From Nocardia miyunensis NBRC 108239 (GTDB lineage Bacteria; Actinomycetota; Actinomycetes; Mycobacteriales; Mycobacteriaceae): a stretch of DNA of 64,000 nucleotides. The stretch spans positions 25,878 through 89,877 of the forward strand of contig NZ_BDBQ01000075.1 of NCBI RefSeq assembly GCF_001613065.1. The letters run 5' to 3'. Position numbers and translations under genes: made by a program. The notes beneath the pieces were generated by a model. The model made no database searches. It was not told the DNA's origin and saw only the letters and a program-made list of their open reading frames with translations. The number at the start of each line of letters is the position of its first letter. The stretch's first letter is position 1. Shown in pieces: positions 8,660-17,304 of the stretch.

Positions 8660-8757
8660 CGGATCTGAGCACCCCCGCACCGGCGGTAGTTCAACTCTCG
8701 TATCCCGCAACGTGATTCGGCAGCACCCCCAAGGCTGCGAATCCGCCTCGCAGGGGG
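8660..8757 (-). promoter_or_regulatory. Structured 5' leader of the AMP-ligase-like gene
   Basis: On the minus strand the leader holds a stem with CCCCC/GGGGG and CTGCGA/TCGCAG segments (8726-8757). A downstream element GCGGGATACGA...TACCGCCGGTGCGGG allows two mutually exclusive pairings of CCGC with GCGG just before the ribosome-binding site. This is an attenuator- or riboswitch-like layout by hand folding; no known riboswitch class is recognised. Confidence 0.35.
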
Positions 8758-8816
8758 AGACGATTTCCACCCTGGGGTTACCGAGCCGGGCATTTGCGAC
8801 GTGGTTCCGGATGGAG

Positions 8817-9180
8817 GCGAGCGTCGTCGCAGCGGGGGCCGGGCCTGGAAATGCGTCCGCTTGCTACGACAGGCGGACGTTGTCCGGGTGGCGGTGCGTG
8901 TCGTTGTGGCGGGGCCGGGCGTGCGGGTGCGTCGGGTCGTTACGACAGGCGGGACGTTGTCCGGGTGGCGCTGAGGGTCGTTGCGACGGGGGCAGGCGTG
9001 CGGGGGCGTCGGGTCGTTACGACAGGCGGGACGTTGTCCGGGTGGCGCTGAGGGTCGTTGCGGCGGGGGCAGGCGTGCGGGTGCGTCGGGTCGTTACGAC
9101 AGGCGGGACGTTGTCCGGGTGACGCTGAGGGTCGTTGTGGCAGGGCTGGCGTGGGGATACGTCGGGTCGCTATTGCGAGC
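8817..9180. repeat. 77-bp tandem repeat (minisatellite), about 4.5 copies
   Basis: Unit anchors CGTTACGACAGGCGGGACG occur at 8862 (variant), 8938, 9015, 9092 and 9169 (degenerate), giving periods of 76 and then exactly 77 bases. The two middle units are over 95 percent identical; divergence rises at both ends. A partial unit is visible from about 8817. Because 77 is not a multiple of three, the repeated peptide-like frames rotate and are unlikely to be coding. The array fills the gap between the AMP-ligase-like gene and the ABC permeases. Confidence 0.9.
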
Positions 9181-9392
9181 AGATGGTTGTGAGCGGTCAG
9201 GGTCGGATGGGTGTTGCCGTCGTTGGGTGACCTGGCCGGGAATGCGGCGGGTCCGGGTGAACCGACGGGGCGGTTGTGTCGTGTTCTGGGCGATGTCGAG
9301 CGACATTGCGGAGGATTTGTGCTGTTCCGGGAGCCTCGTCTGGTGAGATGGGGGGATCATCCGGGCGGCGTGAGTCGGAACGAGGTGTGGCG

Positions 9393-10208
9393 ATGCAGAC
9401 GTATATCGCGGCTGTCGGCCGTGGGGAATCCGCGCCCGCGCCGTCTGTGGCCCGGCAGTGGTGGGTGCTGACGCTGCGTATGGTGCGGGCCTCGGTGCGC
9501 AATGGCGAGTTGGTGACGGCGCTGCTGGCGCCGAGCGTGTTCACGCTGGGGTTCTACGTTCCGCTGAATCGGGTGATGTCGTTCGGGCACGGGTTCGGCA
9601 GCTATGCGCAGTTCCTGTTGCCGATGATCGTGATGCAGGCGGTCTCGTTCTGTGCCGGTGCGGCGGCGTTGCGGGCGGCCACCGACGCGCGCGACGGGCT
9701 GGACGACCGGTTCGCCTCGATGCCGATGTCGGTCGTCATGCCGCTGGCCGCCCGCACGACCGCCACGCTGTACCGCATCCTCGTCGCGGTGTCGGCGGCG
9801 GTCGTGTGCGGCTATGTGATCGGTGCTCGGTTCCGCGGAACTATTTGGCACACAGCAGGATTCGTGATATTCGCGGCGCTGGTGGGACTGCTGCTGGGCC
9901 TGCTGGGCGACCTGCTGGGCGCGTTGTCGCGCAGTCCGGAGGCGACCACGCAGGCGCTGGTGCTGCCACAGCTGATCCTGGGCATGGTGTCCACCGGATT
10001 CGCCCCGGCCGACCAGTTCCCGGAGTGGATCCGGGGTTTCGCGCGCAATCAGCCGGTATCGGCATTCGTGAACGTGATGCGGGCGCTGACCGGTGACTCG
10101 GGTCCGGTGACCTGGGCGATACTCGGTCCGGGACTGCTGTGGCTGGCGGGCGGGTTGGTGGTGCTCGGCGTCGCCTCGGCGGTGGTCGCGGGACGGAGGC
10201 ACCGATGA
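9393..10208 (+). CDS. ABC-2 type transporter permease
   Basis: A 271-residue membrane protein with about six hydrophobic segments, of the DrrB/DrrC-type ABC-2 permease family that exports lipids or drugs. Segment order: soluble N-terminus, LLAPSVFTLGFYVPL, FLLPMIVMQAV, a central re-entrant region, FVIFAALVGLLLGLLGDLLGA, LVLPQLILGMVSTGFAP and a C-terminal helix. The PEW...RGFARNQPVSAFVNVMRAL segment is typical of this family. The ATG at 9393 is preceded by GAGG. It overlaps the next gene by ATGA and is translationally coupled to it. No nucleotide-binding protein gene adjoins the pair. Substrate unknown. Confidence 0.88.
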   Translation: MQTYIAAVGRGESAPAPSVARQWWVLTLRMVRASVRNGELVTALLAPSVFTLGFYVPLNRVMSFGHGFGSYAQFLLPMIVMQAVSFCAGAAALRAATDARDGLDDRFASMPMSVVMPLAARTTATLYRILVAVSAAVVCGYVIGARFRGTIWHTAGFVIFAALVGLLLGLLGDLLGALSRSPEATTQALVLPQLILGMVSTGFAPADQFPEWIRGFARNQPVSAFVNVMRALTGDSGPVTWAILGPGLLWLAGGLVVLGVASAVVAGRRHR

Positions 10209-11017
10209 CGACCGTCGCCGAACTGCCCCAGGTGACCGGCCGCACCGAGCGCTGGCGGAACCTCGGGCCGCAAACCCTCGTCCAGACCCGTCGGCTGCTG
10301 GTGCGGTGGCGTCGCGATCCGGTGACGATGGTGCAGTCGCTGGGATTCCCGGCGCTGCTGCTGGTGATGCTCAATACCGTTCTGGGACACCAGGTCTCGG
10401 CTTTCGCCAATTCCGACGCGCTCTACGGTTCGGTACCGATGGTGACATTGGTCGGGGTGATGTCGGGTTCGCTGGCGGGTGCGATCACCCTGGGCCGGGA
10501 ACGCGACGCGGGACTGCTGGCACGGTTGTGGGTGCTTCCGGTGCATCGCGCCTCCGGGCTGCTGGCGCGAATACTTGCCGAGGCGGTGCGGATCCTGGCC
10601 TGCACGGTCGTGCTGTTCACGGTGGGCGTCGCGCTGGGATTCCGTTTCCACCAGGGGATTCCGGCCGCGATAGCACTGCTGGGCGTGCCCGTGCTGTACG
10701 GCCTCGGCTTCGCCACCCTGGTTACCGCCGCAGCCGTGTTCACCGCCAAATCCGGTCTGGTGGAGGCGATTTCGCTGGGATCATCGCTGATGATGTTCTT
10801 CTCCACCGGATTCGTGCCGCTCTCGGCCTATCCGTCGTGGGCCGAACCCGTTGTGGCACACCAGCCGATGTCGTATGCGATCCAGGCGATGCGCGGGTTG
10901 TCCCTGGGCGGTCCGGTCCGGGGGCCGCTGCTGGCCACCGTGGCCTGGTCGGTGGGTGCGATCGTCGTCTTCGCGGTGCCCGCCGTCGTCGGCTACAACC
11001 GTGCGAGCCGGGCCTGA
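10205..11017 (+). CDS. ABC-2 type transporter permease, second subunit
   Basis: A 270-residue paralogue-like ABC-2 permease that starts in the stop codon of the preceding permease (ATGA). Hydrophobic segments include SLGFPALLLVMLNTVLG, VTLVGVMSGSLAGAITLGRERDAGLLARLWVLPV (the conserved cytoplasmic ERDxGTxxRLxxxPV-type motif), TVVLFTVGVALGF, a further helix pair and SLMMFFSTGFVPLSAYP. The two would form a heterodimeric exporter membrane part as in DrrBC, needing an ATPase encoded elsewhere. It converges with the XRE regulator gene, leaving 13 bases between stops. Confidence 0.88.
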   Translation: MTTVAELPQVTGRTERWRNLGPQTLVQTRRLLVRWRRDPVTMVQSLGFPALLLVMLNTVLGHQVSAFANSDALYGSVPMVTLVGVMSGSLAGAITLGRERDAGLLARLWVLPVHRASGLLARILAEAVRILACTVVLFTVGVALGFRFHQGIPAAIALLGVPVLYGLGFATLVTAAAVFTAKSGLVEAISLGSSLMMFFSTGFVPLSAYPSWAEPVVAHQPMSYAIQAMRGLSLGGPVRGPLLATVAWSVGAIVVFAVPAVVGYNRASRA

Positions 11018-11030
11018 AGCCTGAAGTCGC

Positions 11031-11894
11031 TCAGCGCAACTGGTCGGCGGCCTCGGCGACCAGGTTGGCCGAATCGCGCGGGCTCAGGGCCATCGCGCGG
11101 AGCTGGTCGAACATCACCCCGAAACGGCGAACCTCGTTGTGGCCCTCCACGATATCGTCACCGGCGATGCCCTCGACGTAGACCAGTTCCGGATCGGCGG
11201 GCTCGGGGAAGTCCAGGACGACGAACGAGCCGACCATCGCCGGATGCGCTCCGGCGTCGAAGGGCAGCACCTGCAGGATGACATTGCGTTTGTCGGAGTA
11301 CTCGCTGAGCCGTTCGAGCTGTTCGCGCATCACGTCCCGGCCGCCGACGACGCGCCGGATCGCCGCCTCGTCCAGGACGACCCACAGTTCGAGCGGATTG
11401 CCCTCGCGGGCCAGCACCTTGCCGCGCTCGACGCGGGCGCGCAGGCGCTGTTCGATCACCGCCGCCTCGACCTTGGGCATCGCGGTATCCAGGATCGCCC
11501 ACGCATACCGTTCGGTCTGCAACAGGCCGGGGATGAACGAGGTCTGGAACAGCCGCGCCGAGAGCGCCTCGGTCTCGAAGTTGATATAGGCGGCGTACAC
11601 CTCGGACACCGCCGCCTCGAACGGACGCGACATCCCGGGTTTGAGCGCCTCGGACAGCAGTTTCAGCGCGTCGTTGCGGCGTTCCTCGTCGATGCCGTAC
11701 AGGTCCAGCATCGTCATCAGCGTGCGTCGTTGCGGGCGGGCCTGTGCGGTTTCGATCCGGTACAGCGTGGTGACGTTGATCCCGGTCTGGGAGCTGACCT
11801 CCTCCTTGCTGATCCCGGCCTCCTCCCGCATCTCCTGCAGCAGCACCGCCAGCCGCCTGAGCTGGACCGTCAGCACAGTGCGCTTACCTGCCAT
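11031..11894 (-). CDS. Helix-turn-helix (XRE) regulator with DUF5753 domain
   Basis: A 287-residue regulator. An N-terminal XRE helix-turn-helix (residues about 12-65, LLQEMREEAGISKEEVSSQTGINVTTLYRIE-type pattern) is followed by a DUF5753 domain with the QTSFIPGLLQTERYA signature. This is a common actinomycete pair, often next to a DUF397 gene, which is absent here. Start at 11894 (MAGKRTV) has GGAGAGGGCGCG upstream. Roughly 800 bases of non-coding DNA precede it. Targets unknown; proximity to the permeases does not prove control. Confidence 0.88.
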   Translation of the reverse strand: MAGKRTVLTVQLRRLAVLLQEMREEAGISKEEVSSQTGINVTTLYRIETAQARPQRRTLMTMLDLYGIDEERRNDALKLLSEALKPGMSRPFEAAVSEVYAAYINFETEALSARLFQTSFIPGLLQTERYAWAILDTAMPKVEAAVIEQRLRARVERGKVLAREGNPLELWVVLDEAAIRRVVGGRDVMREQLERLSEYSDKRNVILQVLPFDAGAHPAMVGSFVVLDFPEPADPELVYVEGIAGDDIVEGHNEVRRFGVMFDQLRAMALSPRDSANLVAEAADQLR

Positions 11895-12706
11895 CGCGCC
11901 CTCTCCGTGTGCACTCGTCGGAATGCGCTCATGCGTTCCGCATGCGTCGATGTGTCTGTGGCAGAGCCTATTCGCCTCGCGCGCGGTTCGGGGCGGGAAC
12001 CCTTCCATCTGCGGATTCGGGCGACGCTCGATACCTCCGCAACCGGCACGCAACGGCGTGAATGCGGTACCGCCGCGGGCCGGTTCGTGATATTCCGGAC
12101 TTTTCGGGCATCGGGCGGGTGTGCGATGGCCTCGATGAGCAGTGCGTAGTGACTCGTGAGGTCGATCGTGATGCGCGGAGGGCAGTGCCGGATGTGGCAC
12201 GGCGAGCAGTGAGTTCGTGATGCCGGAGGTGTGCCCGAACAGTGTCTCGGAGTGGACACGCCGACCGCGACAGGGATATCGGACCGCTCGGCCGGGTTCA
12301 TCGTCCGGTTATTTCGAGCGCCTTTTCAGCATACTTTCGGCGATCTCCGATCCGGGTGCGGAATATGCCTGCCGGAATCGAGTCCGGTCGCTGATCGGAT
12401 ACCGGCGTCGCAGGTTTCGTACCGTCCAGTCTCGGGATGACGGGTCCAGTAAAAGATCCGAAACCGGGCGGCCGGTGTGCTTCTCAGACGGAAAGCCGAT
12501 GTGGCTCAGGCGATCCTTGTGCAGGTAGGAGGCAACGGAGCTTGACCGAACCGATGCGGATGCAATCTTGCGTTCTTGCATTTGTGCGTGCATGATTCGG
12601 GTTAGCCTAGTGATGTTCACCGATCCGATGACTGGTACAACTCAATCCGGAGACCAATTATGTTGGTGCAAAAATTGGTGCAGTCCCGAGTTTTCGGGGT
12701 GCGGCA
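11895..12706. other. 812-base intergenic region with lower GC
   Basis: No convincing gene was found. The part from about 12290 to 12700 is less GC-rich than its surroundings and contains CTTGCATTTGTGCGTGCATG, a GGTTAGCCTA element at 12599-12608 and a TTGGTGCA direct repeat at 12663 and 12675. It probably holds the promoters of the regulator gene and of the DUF4254 gene. Confidence 0.5.
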
Positions 12707-13150
12707 ATGACTATGTCGATAGCTGGAGTGCTGCCGACCGCGCCGCAATTGTTATGCGCGTTCCAGGGGCGACGGTTCGACGACCTGGTACTTCTGCGGT
12801 CGGCGCGGGCGCTGGCCGAGATGCATGCTCGCCGCGTGCTGCTGTGCGACCCCATCGTGACCGCCGAGATCGACTGTCGGCGCGGCGAACTCGTGGACGA
12901 CATCAACGACTGGGTCGAGCATGCGATGCCCCAGCACCGCAACGGGGCTTCGTTGCACACCGAGAGCCTGGGCGCGGTGATCGACCGCATGGCTCGCAGC
13001 TGGGTCGATGCCAATCGGGCCATCGACCGTGAGGGCGCCCGCAGCGACGCGACCCATAAGCACTGGTACCACCTGGCCGAACTCGTGGACGGGTACACCG
13101 ATCTCGTCATCGACGTCGCCGGCGGCCGCCGCAGGCTGCCCGAGCAGTGA
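12707..13150 (+). CDS. DUF4254 domain-containing protein
   Basis: A 147-residue, predicted mostly helical cytoplasmic protein matching DUF4254: RELVDDINDWVEHAM, TESLGAVIDRMARSWVDAN and HLAELVDGYTDLVIDVAGGRRRLPEQ. Function unknown for the family. Two ATG codons (12707, 12713) are possible; GGGGTG precedes the first. Downstream it converges with the ABC permease pair, with 30 bases between them. Confidence 0.75.
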   Translation: MTMSIAGVLPTAPQLLCAFQGRRFDDLVLLRSARALAEMHARRVLLCDPIVTAEIDCRRGELVDDINDWVEHAMPQHRNGASLHTESLGAVIDRMARSWVDANRAIDREGARSDATHKHWYHLAELVDGYTDLVIDVAGGRRRLPEQ

Positions 13151-13180
13151 TCGCATGAGCTGCGGCTGATCCCTTCCGGC

Positions 13181-13978
13181 TCAACGAAATACGGCGCGTC
13201 CGCGCACCCGTCCCAGAATCAGCAGGACCACGAGCGTCACCGCCACCAGCAGCGTGGTGCCCGCCGCGGCATCGAACACCCGGCCGCGATCCGTATCGGC
13301 GAAAATGCTGATCGGCAACGTCTTCCAGGTGGCCGGATACACCATCACGGTCGCCCCCAGCTCGCCCATGGACAGTGCGATCACCAGACCGGCGGCCGCG
13401 CCCAGTGCGGGCAGCAGCAGCGGCAGGGTGATTCGCGTCAGGACGCGTACCGGACCGGCGCCGAGCGATTCGGCGGTCTGCCGGTAACTCGGATCGAGCC
13501 GGTCCAGCGCCGCGGAGACCGCGCTGAACGCATAGGCCAGCACCAGCACCGAATGTGCCACGATCACAATCCATTTCGTGCCGCCCAGCAGGATCGGCCG
13601 CTGATTGAACGCGATCAGCACACCGAGTCCGATCGCCACCGAAGGCACCGCGACCGGCAGATGGAACACCGCGTCGGTCACCCGCCGCCACCACCTCGGC
13701 GCTTCCCGGGCGGCCAGTGCGGCCCAGGTACCCAGAATCAGCGAGATCGCGCCCGCCAGCAACGCGGTCTGCAAGCTCACCGACAGGCTCGCGGCCTGCT
13801 CACCGGACAGTTCGTGCCGGAAATTGCCCAGGCCGAGCTCCGAGGGCAGCGGGCCGGTCCAGTGGCCCGCCAGCGCCGCGGCCACCACCGTGGCGATCGG
13901 CGCGGCGAAAACCACCAGCACCACCAGCGCGAAAACCGTGAGCACAACCACGCGTCCGCGTCGCGTCCACACCAGCAT
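13181..13978 (-). CDS. ABC transporter permease, PhnV/FbpB-like
   Basis: A 265-residue inner-membrane permease with about six transmembrane segments and the cytoplasmic EAA loop in the form YRQTAESLGAGPVRVLTRITLPLLLPAL, about residues 155-185. It looks like the second permease of 2-aminoethylphosphonate or ferric-iron type importers. It begins 2 bases after the preceding permease's stop codon. No ATPase or binding protein gene lies in the cluster, so the importer is incomplete here; substrate assignment is inference from family similarity only. Confidence 0.85.
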   Translation of the reverse strand: MLVWTRRGRVVVLTVFALVVLVVFAAPIATVVAAALAGHWTGPLPSELGLGNFRHELSGEQAASLSVSLQTALLAGAISLILGTWAALAAREAPRWWRRVTDAVFHLPVAVPSVAIGLGVLIAFNQRPILLGGTKWIVIVAHSVLVLAYAFSAVSAALDRLDPSYRQTAESLGAGPVRVLTRITLPLLLPALGAAAGLVIALSMGELGATVMVYPATWKTLPISIFADTDRGRVFDAAAGTTLLVAVTLVVLLILGRVRGRAVFR

Positions 13979-13980
13979 GA

Positions 13981-14871
13981 TCAGCCTTCCTGGGTCGGGC
14001 GGGAGACGGTGAACCGCGCGAAGATCAGGCGGTAGGCGACGTACAGCGCCAGCGACAGCGCCACCTGCACCGTGGCCAGCACCGCCGCGCCGGGCAGGTC
14101 GAAGGTGACGACGCCGCGGATGTAGATCAGCGCGGGCAGCGTGATGACGCCCTTGGCTCCGGTGAACAGCACGATGCCGAATTCGTTGAGCGTCAACAGC
14201 AGAACCAGGCTCCCGCCCGCCGCGAGCGCGGGCCACGCCTCGGGAAGCACCACGCGCCGCAGTACCCGCCACGGTGCGGCGCCCAGGCTCGCGGCCACAT
14301 CGAGTTGCTCGCGTGGCAACTGGGCGAACGCGGCCAGCAGCGGCCGGACGACGAACGGGGTGAAGTAGGTGATCTCGGCGAGTACGACGCCCGTGGGTGT
14401 GCTCAGGAAATTCAGTGCGGGGGAGTGGTTTCCGGTCAGCTGGGCGATCAGGGCGTCCAGCGCGCCCGCGGTGCCGTACAGGAAGGTGAACGCCAGCGTG
14501 ATCAGGAAGGACGGCAGGGTCAGCACCGTATCGATCAGCCGCCCCACCGCACCCGATCCGGGAAAGGGCACGAAGGCCAGCACCACCGCGACGAACGAGC
14601 CGAGCACCAGACATCCGGCGGTCGAGCAGACCGCGATGGATACCGTGCGCCACAACGCGTTCCGGAACGATTCCGAGCCGAGCACCTGAGACCAGGACCC
14701 GGACTTCGCGGTGGATTCGGTCAGCACCCGCACCACCGGATACACCGCGAACAGGAGCACCACCAGCAACGGCGGCGCGGACCAGGCAATCGGCCGCCAG
14801 TTGCGCTGTGGTGCGGTGGATTCGGCCGCGGCCGCAGTGGCGGACGGCTCGACCACGAGTGTTGTGCGCAT
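13981..14871 (-). CDS. ABC transporter permease, PhnU-like
   Basis: A 296-residue permease with about six transmembrane segments and the EAA loop REQLDVAASLGAAPWRVLRRVVLPEAWPAL (near residues 190-218). It heads a two-gene unit with the following permease. Start at 14871 (MRTTLVVEP) is chosen because upstream residues in the open frame are not conserved-looking. It is divergent from a broken GntR/UTRA regulator gene, the layout of phosphonate or sugar importer operons. Substrate not determinable. Confidence 0.85.
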   Translation of the reverse strand: MRTTLVVEPSATAAAAESTAPQRNWRPIAWSAPPLLVVLLFAVYPVVRVLTESTAKSGSWSQVLGSESFRNALWRTVSIAVCSTAGCLVLGSFVAVVLAFVPFPGSGAVGRLIDTVLTLPSFLITLAFTFLYGTAGALDALIAQLTGNHSPALNFLSTPTGVVLAEITYFTPFVVRPLLAAFAQLPREQLDVAASLGAAPWRVLRRVVLPEAWPALAAGGSLVLLLTLNEFGIVLFTGAKGVITLPALIYIRGVVTFDLPGAAVLATVQVALSLALYVAYRLIFARFTVSRPTQEG

Positions 14872-15052
14872 CGGGTCCGGTCCTTGCGATCCGGAGCACG
14901 GTCCCACTCGGCGCGGGCCGGTGTGCGCAGCGTTGAGGGCCGAGAATTGTGATGTGACCGATCTCGCGAGCGAATCACGGGCACAGCCCGTCCCGCGGAC
15001 CGCAGCATCGACGAGCCCGGAGATATCCGGTGCGAGTACCGATTCCGGGCGG

Positions 15053-15486
15053 ATGTCCAAGGCGTACCGGGTCCGGACCGAAATCGAGACGATCCTTGAC
15101 CGGCTGAGCGAGGGGGATCCGGTGCCGCCCGAGCGCGAACTCGCGGCACGGTTCGAGGTCGCGCGCGAGACCGTCCGGCAGGCGTTACGAGAACTGCTGG
15201 TGCAGGGCAGGATTCGCCGCTCGGCGTCCTGCGCACGCCCTACGACCCGCCGACCTCCCTCTACGCGGCCATTCGCGCGGCGGGCGTCGTGTTCGGCTCG
15301 GCCGTCGAACGTGTCGAAACCGTCCTGGCCTCACCCCGCGAGGCGGCGCTGCTGGAATGCAGCACCGCCCTGCCGATGATGCTGTTGCACCGCCGCACCG
15401 TCGACGCCGATGGCCTGCCCATCGAACGAGTCCGCGCCCTCTATCGCGGCGACCGCATGGCCTTCGAAACCCATCTGCGCGAATGA
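15053..15486 (+). pseudogene. GntR/UTRA transcription regulator with internal deletion and frameshift
   Basis: The 5' part encodes a GntR winged helix (MSKAYRVRTEIETILDRL, then PPERELAARFEVARETVRQALRELLVQGRI). At about 15215-15225 the reading shifts: the other frame continues with SLYAAIRAAGVVFGSAVERVETV and the end of a UTRA ligand domain (LHRRTVDADGLPIERVRALYRGDRMAFE). The wing end and roughly the first half of UTRA, about 90-100 residues, are missing, so this is a deletion that also changes frame. It is divergent from the PhnU-like permease, probably its former regulator. Confidence 0.82.
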
Positions 15487-15673
15487 AATCCGGGCGGCCG
15501 GATTCGGTGTGCGCCCGCGCCTTCGCCGACAGCAGATTCGTGACCCGGGTAGCCCTGAAGATGGTCGAACGGGCGCAACAGACCCGGCCGGGGGTTACTC
15601 CTCGGGAGCCAACGTGAAGTCCTGCGCGATCAGCGTGAAGGGTTTGTCGGCGAGGGGTTTTGGGGGTGAACTC

Positions 15674-15714
15674 TTGACCGGGGTGGTGAGTGCGACCTAC
15701 TCTGTGACGCACAG
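15674..15714 (+). promoter_or_regulatory. Promoter with overlapping small inverted repeat upstream of the arabinofuranosidase gene
   Basis: TTGACC (15674-15679), 18 bases, then TACTCT (15698-15703). CTGTG-ACG-CACAG (15702-15714) sits over the expected start site and could be an operator. The GH51 start codon is about 50 bases downstream. Confidence 0.5.
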
Positions 15715-15762
15715 CACAGATGTGATCGCTAACATGCACTGTGGCACCACCGGGAGCTCTCT

Positions 15763-17283
15763 ATGGACGATGACGACGCCCGTGACCGTTCGGTCGCGAT
15801 CATCCTGGAGCTCGAGCACGATCGAGGGGTTGTCGATCGGCGGTTGTTCGGGTCGTTCGTCGAGCACATGGGCCGGTGCGTGTACACGGGGATCTACGAG
15901 CCGGGACATGTCAGCGCGGACCATGAGGGGTTCCGCGGCGATGTGTCCGAGCTGATCGATGAGCTGGGGATCAGTGTAATCCGTTATCCGGGCGGGAATT
16001 TCGTGTCCGGATACCGATGGGAAGACGGGATCGGGCCGCGGAATCTGCGGCCGCGCAGGCTGGATCTGGCGTGGCGGTCGATCGAGACCAACCAGGTGGG
16101 GACCGACGAGTTCCTGCGGTGGGCCGCACGGCGCGAGGTGGAGCCGATGCTCGCGGTGAATCTCGGGACGCGCGGCATCGAGGCGGCCGCGAGCCTGGTC
16201 GAGTACTGCAACGTCACCGGCGGTACGTACTGGTCGGATCTGCGCCGTAGCAACGGATCCGAGGATCCCTACGGGGTGAAGCTGTGGTGCCTGGGCAACG
16301 AGATGGACGGGCCGTGGCAGACCGGGCACAAGAGCGCCGAGGAGTACGGCAGGCTCGCCGCGCAGGCGGGGCAGGCGATGAAGCTCGTGGATCCGGACAT
16401 CCAGCTGGTGGCCTGCGGCAGTTCGCATCACCGGATGCCGACGTTCGGATACTGGGAGTCCACCTCGCTCGAAATAGCCTGGGACGTCGTCGATTACGTG
16501 TCGATGCACGCCTACTACGAGGAACTCGACGGTGATCGGCGCAGCTTCCTGGCCTCCGGGTTCGGGATGGGCGAATTCATCGACGACGTCGCCGCGACCA
16601 TCGACGCGGTGGCCGCGCGCAAACACAGCCGGGCCCGGCCCAAGATCTCCTTCGACGAGTGGAATGTCTGGTACCAGCAGAACTTTCCGGGCACCGAGAA
16701 ACTCGAGATCGATACCAGCGGCCCTCGCATCGAGGACGTGTACAGCGCCCTGGACGCCGTGGTCGTCGGCGATCTGCTGATCACCCTGCTGAACCATGCC
16801 GACCGCGTCGCAATCGCCTGCCTCGCGCAGTTGGTCAACGTGATCGCGCCGATCATGACCGAGCCCGACGGATCGGCTTGGCGGCAGGCCATATTCGCGC
16901 CGATCTCCGAGGTCACCGCGAGCGCGCACGGGGTGAGCCTGGTCGCCCGCGTGCGCGGTCCCGAACTCGAGACCGACCGATACGGCGACGTCCCGGCGGT
17001 CGCGGTCGCGGCCACCTACGACGCCGAACTCCGCCGCGCCGCGATCTTCGTGACCAATCGGGCCGAGCACCCGATCACTGCTCGCGTCGAGCTGCGCGGC
17101 GATATCGCTTGGACCGCAGTCGAATCCGCCACCATGATCGTCGCGGACCACAAGGGCCCCCTGGACGCCGCCGCGGCCAGGGAGGTCGCCCAGCCGCTGT
17201 CGGGCGCACGCCTGGACACGAACGCCGTCATCGTCGAGCTGCCCGCGGAATCGTGGGTGGCCCTGCGTATTTCGGCACGATAA
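15763..17283 (+). CDS. Alpha-L-arabinofuranosidase, glycoside hydrolase family 51
   Basis: A 506-residue intracellular GH51 enzyme that removes terminal alpha-L-arabinofuranosyl groups by a retaining mechanism. The N-terminal family signature GSFVEHMGRCVYTGIYEP, the IRYPGGNFVSGYRWEDGIGP segment, the acid/base Glu180 (LGNEMDGPW) and the nucleophile Glu299 (FDEWNVWY) are all present; a C-terminal beta-sandwich follows. No signal peptide, so it acts on imported oligosaccharides. GGGAG lies before the ATG. It heads a cluster with a binding protein and two CUT1 permeases, pointing to uptake of arabinosides such as those from arabinan or arabinogalactan. Confidence 0.93.
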   Translation: MDDDDARDRSVAIILELEHDRGVVDRRLFGSFVEHMGRCVYTGIYEPGHVSADHEGFRGDVSELIDELGISVIRYPGGNFVSGYRWEDGIGPRNLRPRRLDLAWRSIETNQVGTDEFLRWAARREVEPMLAVNLGTRGIEAAASLVEYCNVTGGTYWSDLRRSNGSEDPYGVKLWCLGNEMDGPWQTGHKSAEEYGRLAAQAGQAMKLVDPDIQLVACGSSHHRMPTFGYWESTSLEIAWDVVDYVSMHAYYEELDGDRRSFLASGFGMGEFIDDVAATIDAVAARKHSRARPKISFDEWNVWYQQNFPGTEKLEIDTSGPRIEDVYSALDAVVVGDLLITLLNHADRVAIACLAQLVNVIAPIMTEPDGSAWRQAIFAPISEVTASAHGVSLVARVRGPELETDRYGDVPAVAVAATYDAELRRAAIFVTNRAEHPITARVELRGDIAWTAVESATMIVADHKGPLDAAAAREVAQPLSGARLDTNAVIVELPAESWVALRISAR

Positions 17284-17304
17284 GCACGACACGGGAGTAC
17301 GACG

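Noticed and set aside
12309..12620. Minus-strand frame of 103 codons in the large spacer
   Set aside because: No ribosome-binding site, weaker GC at third positions and no recognisable features; could still be a small orphan gene.
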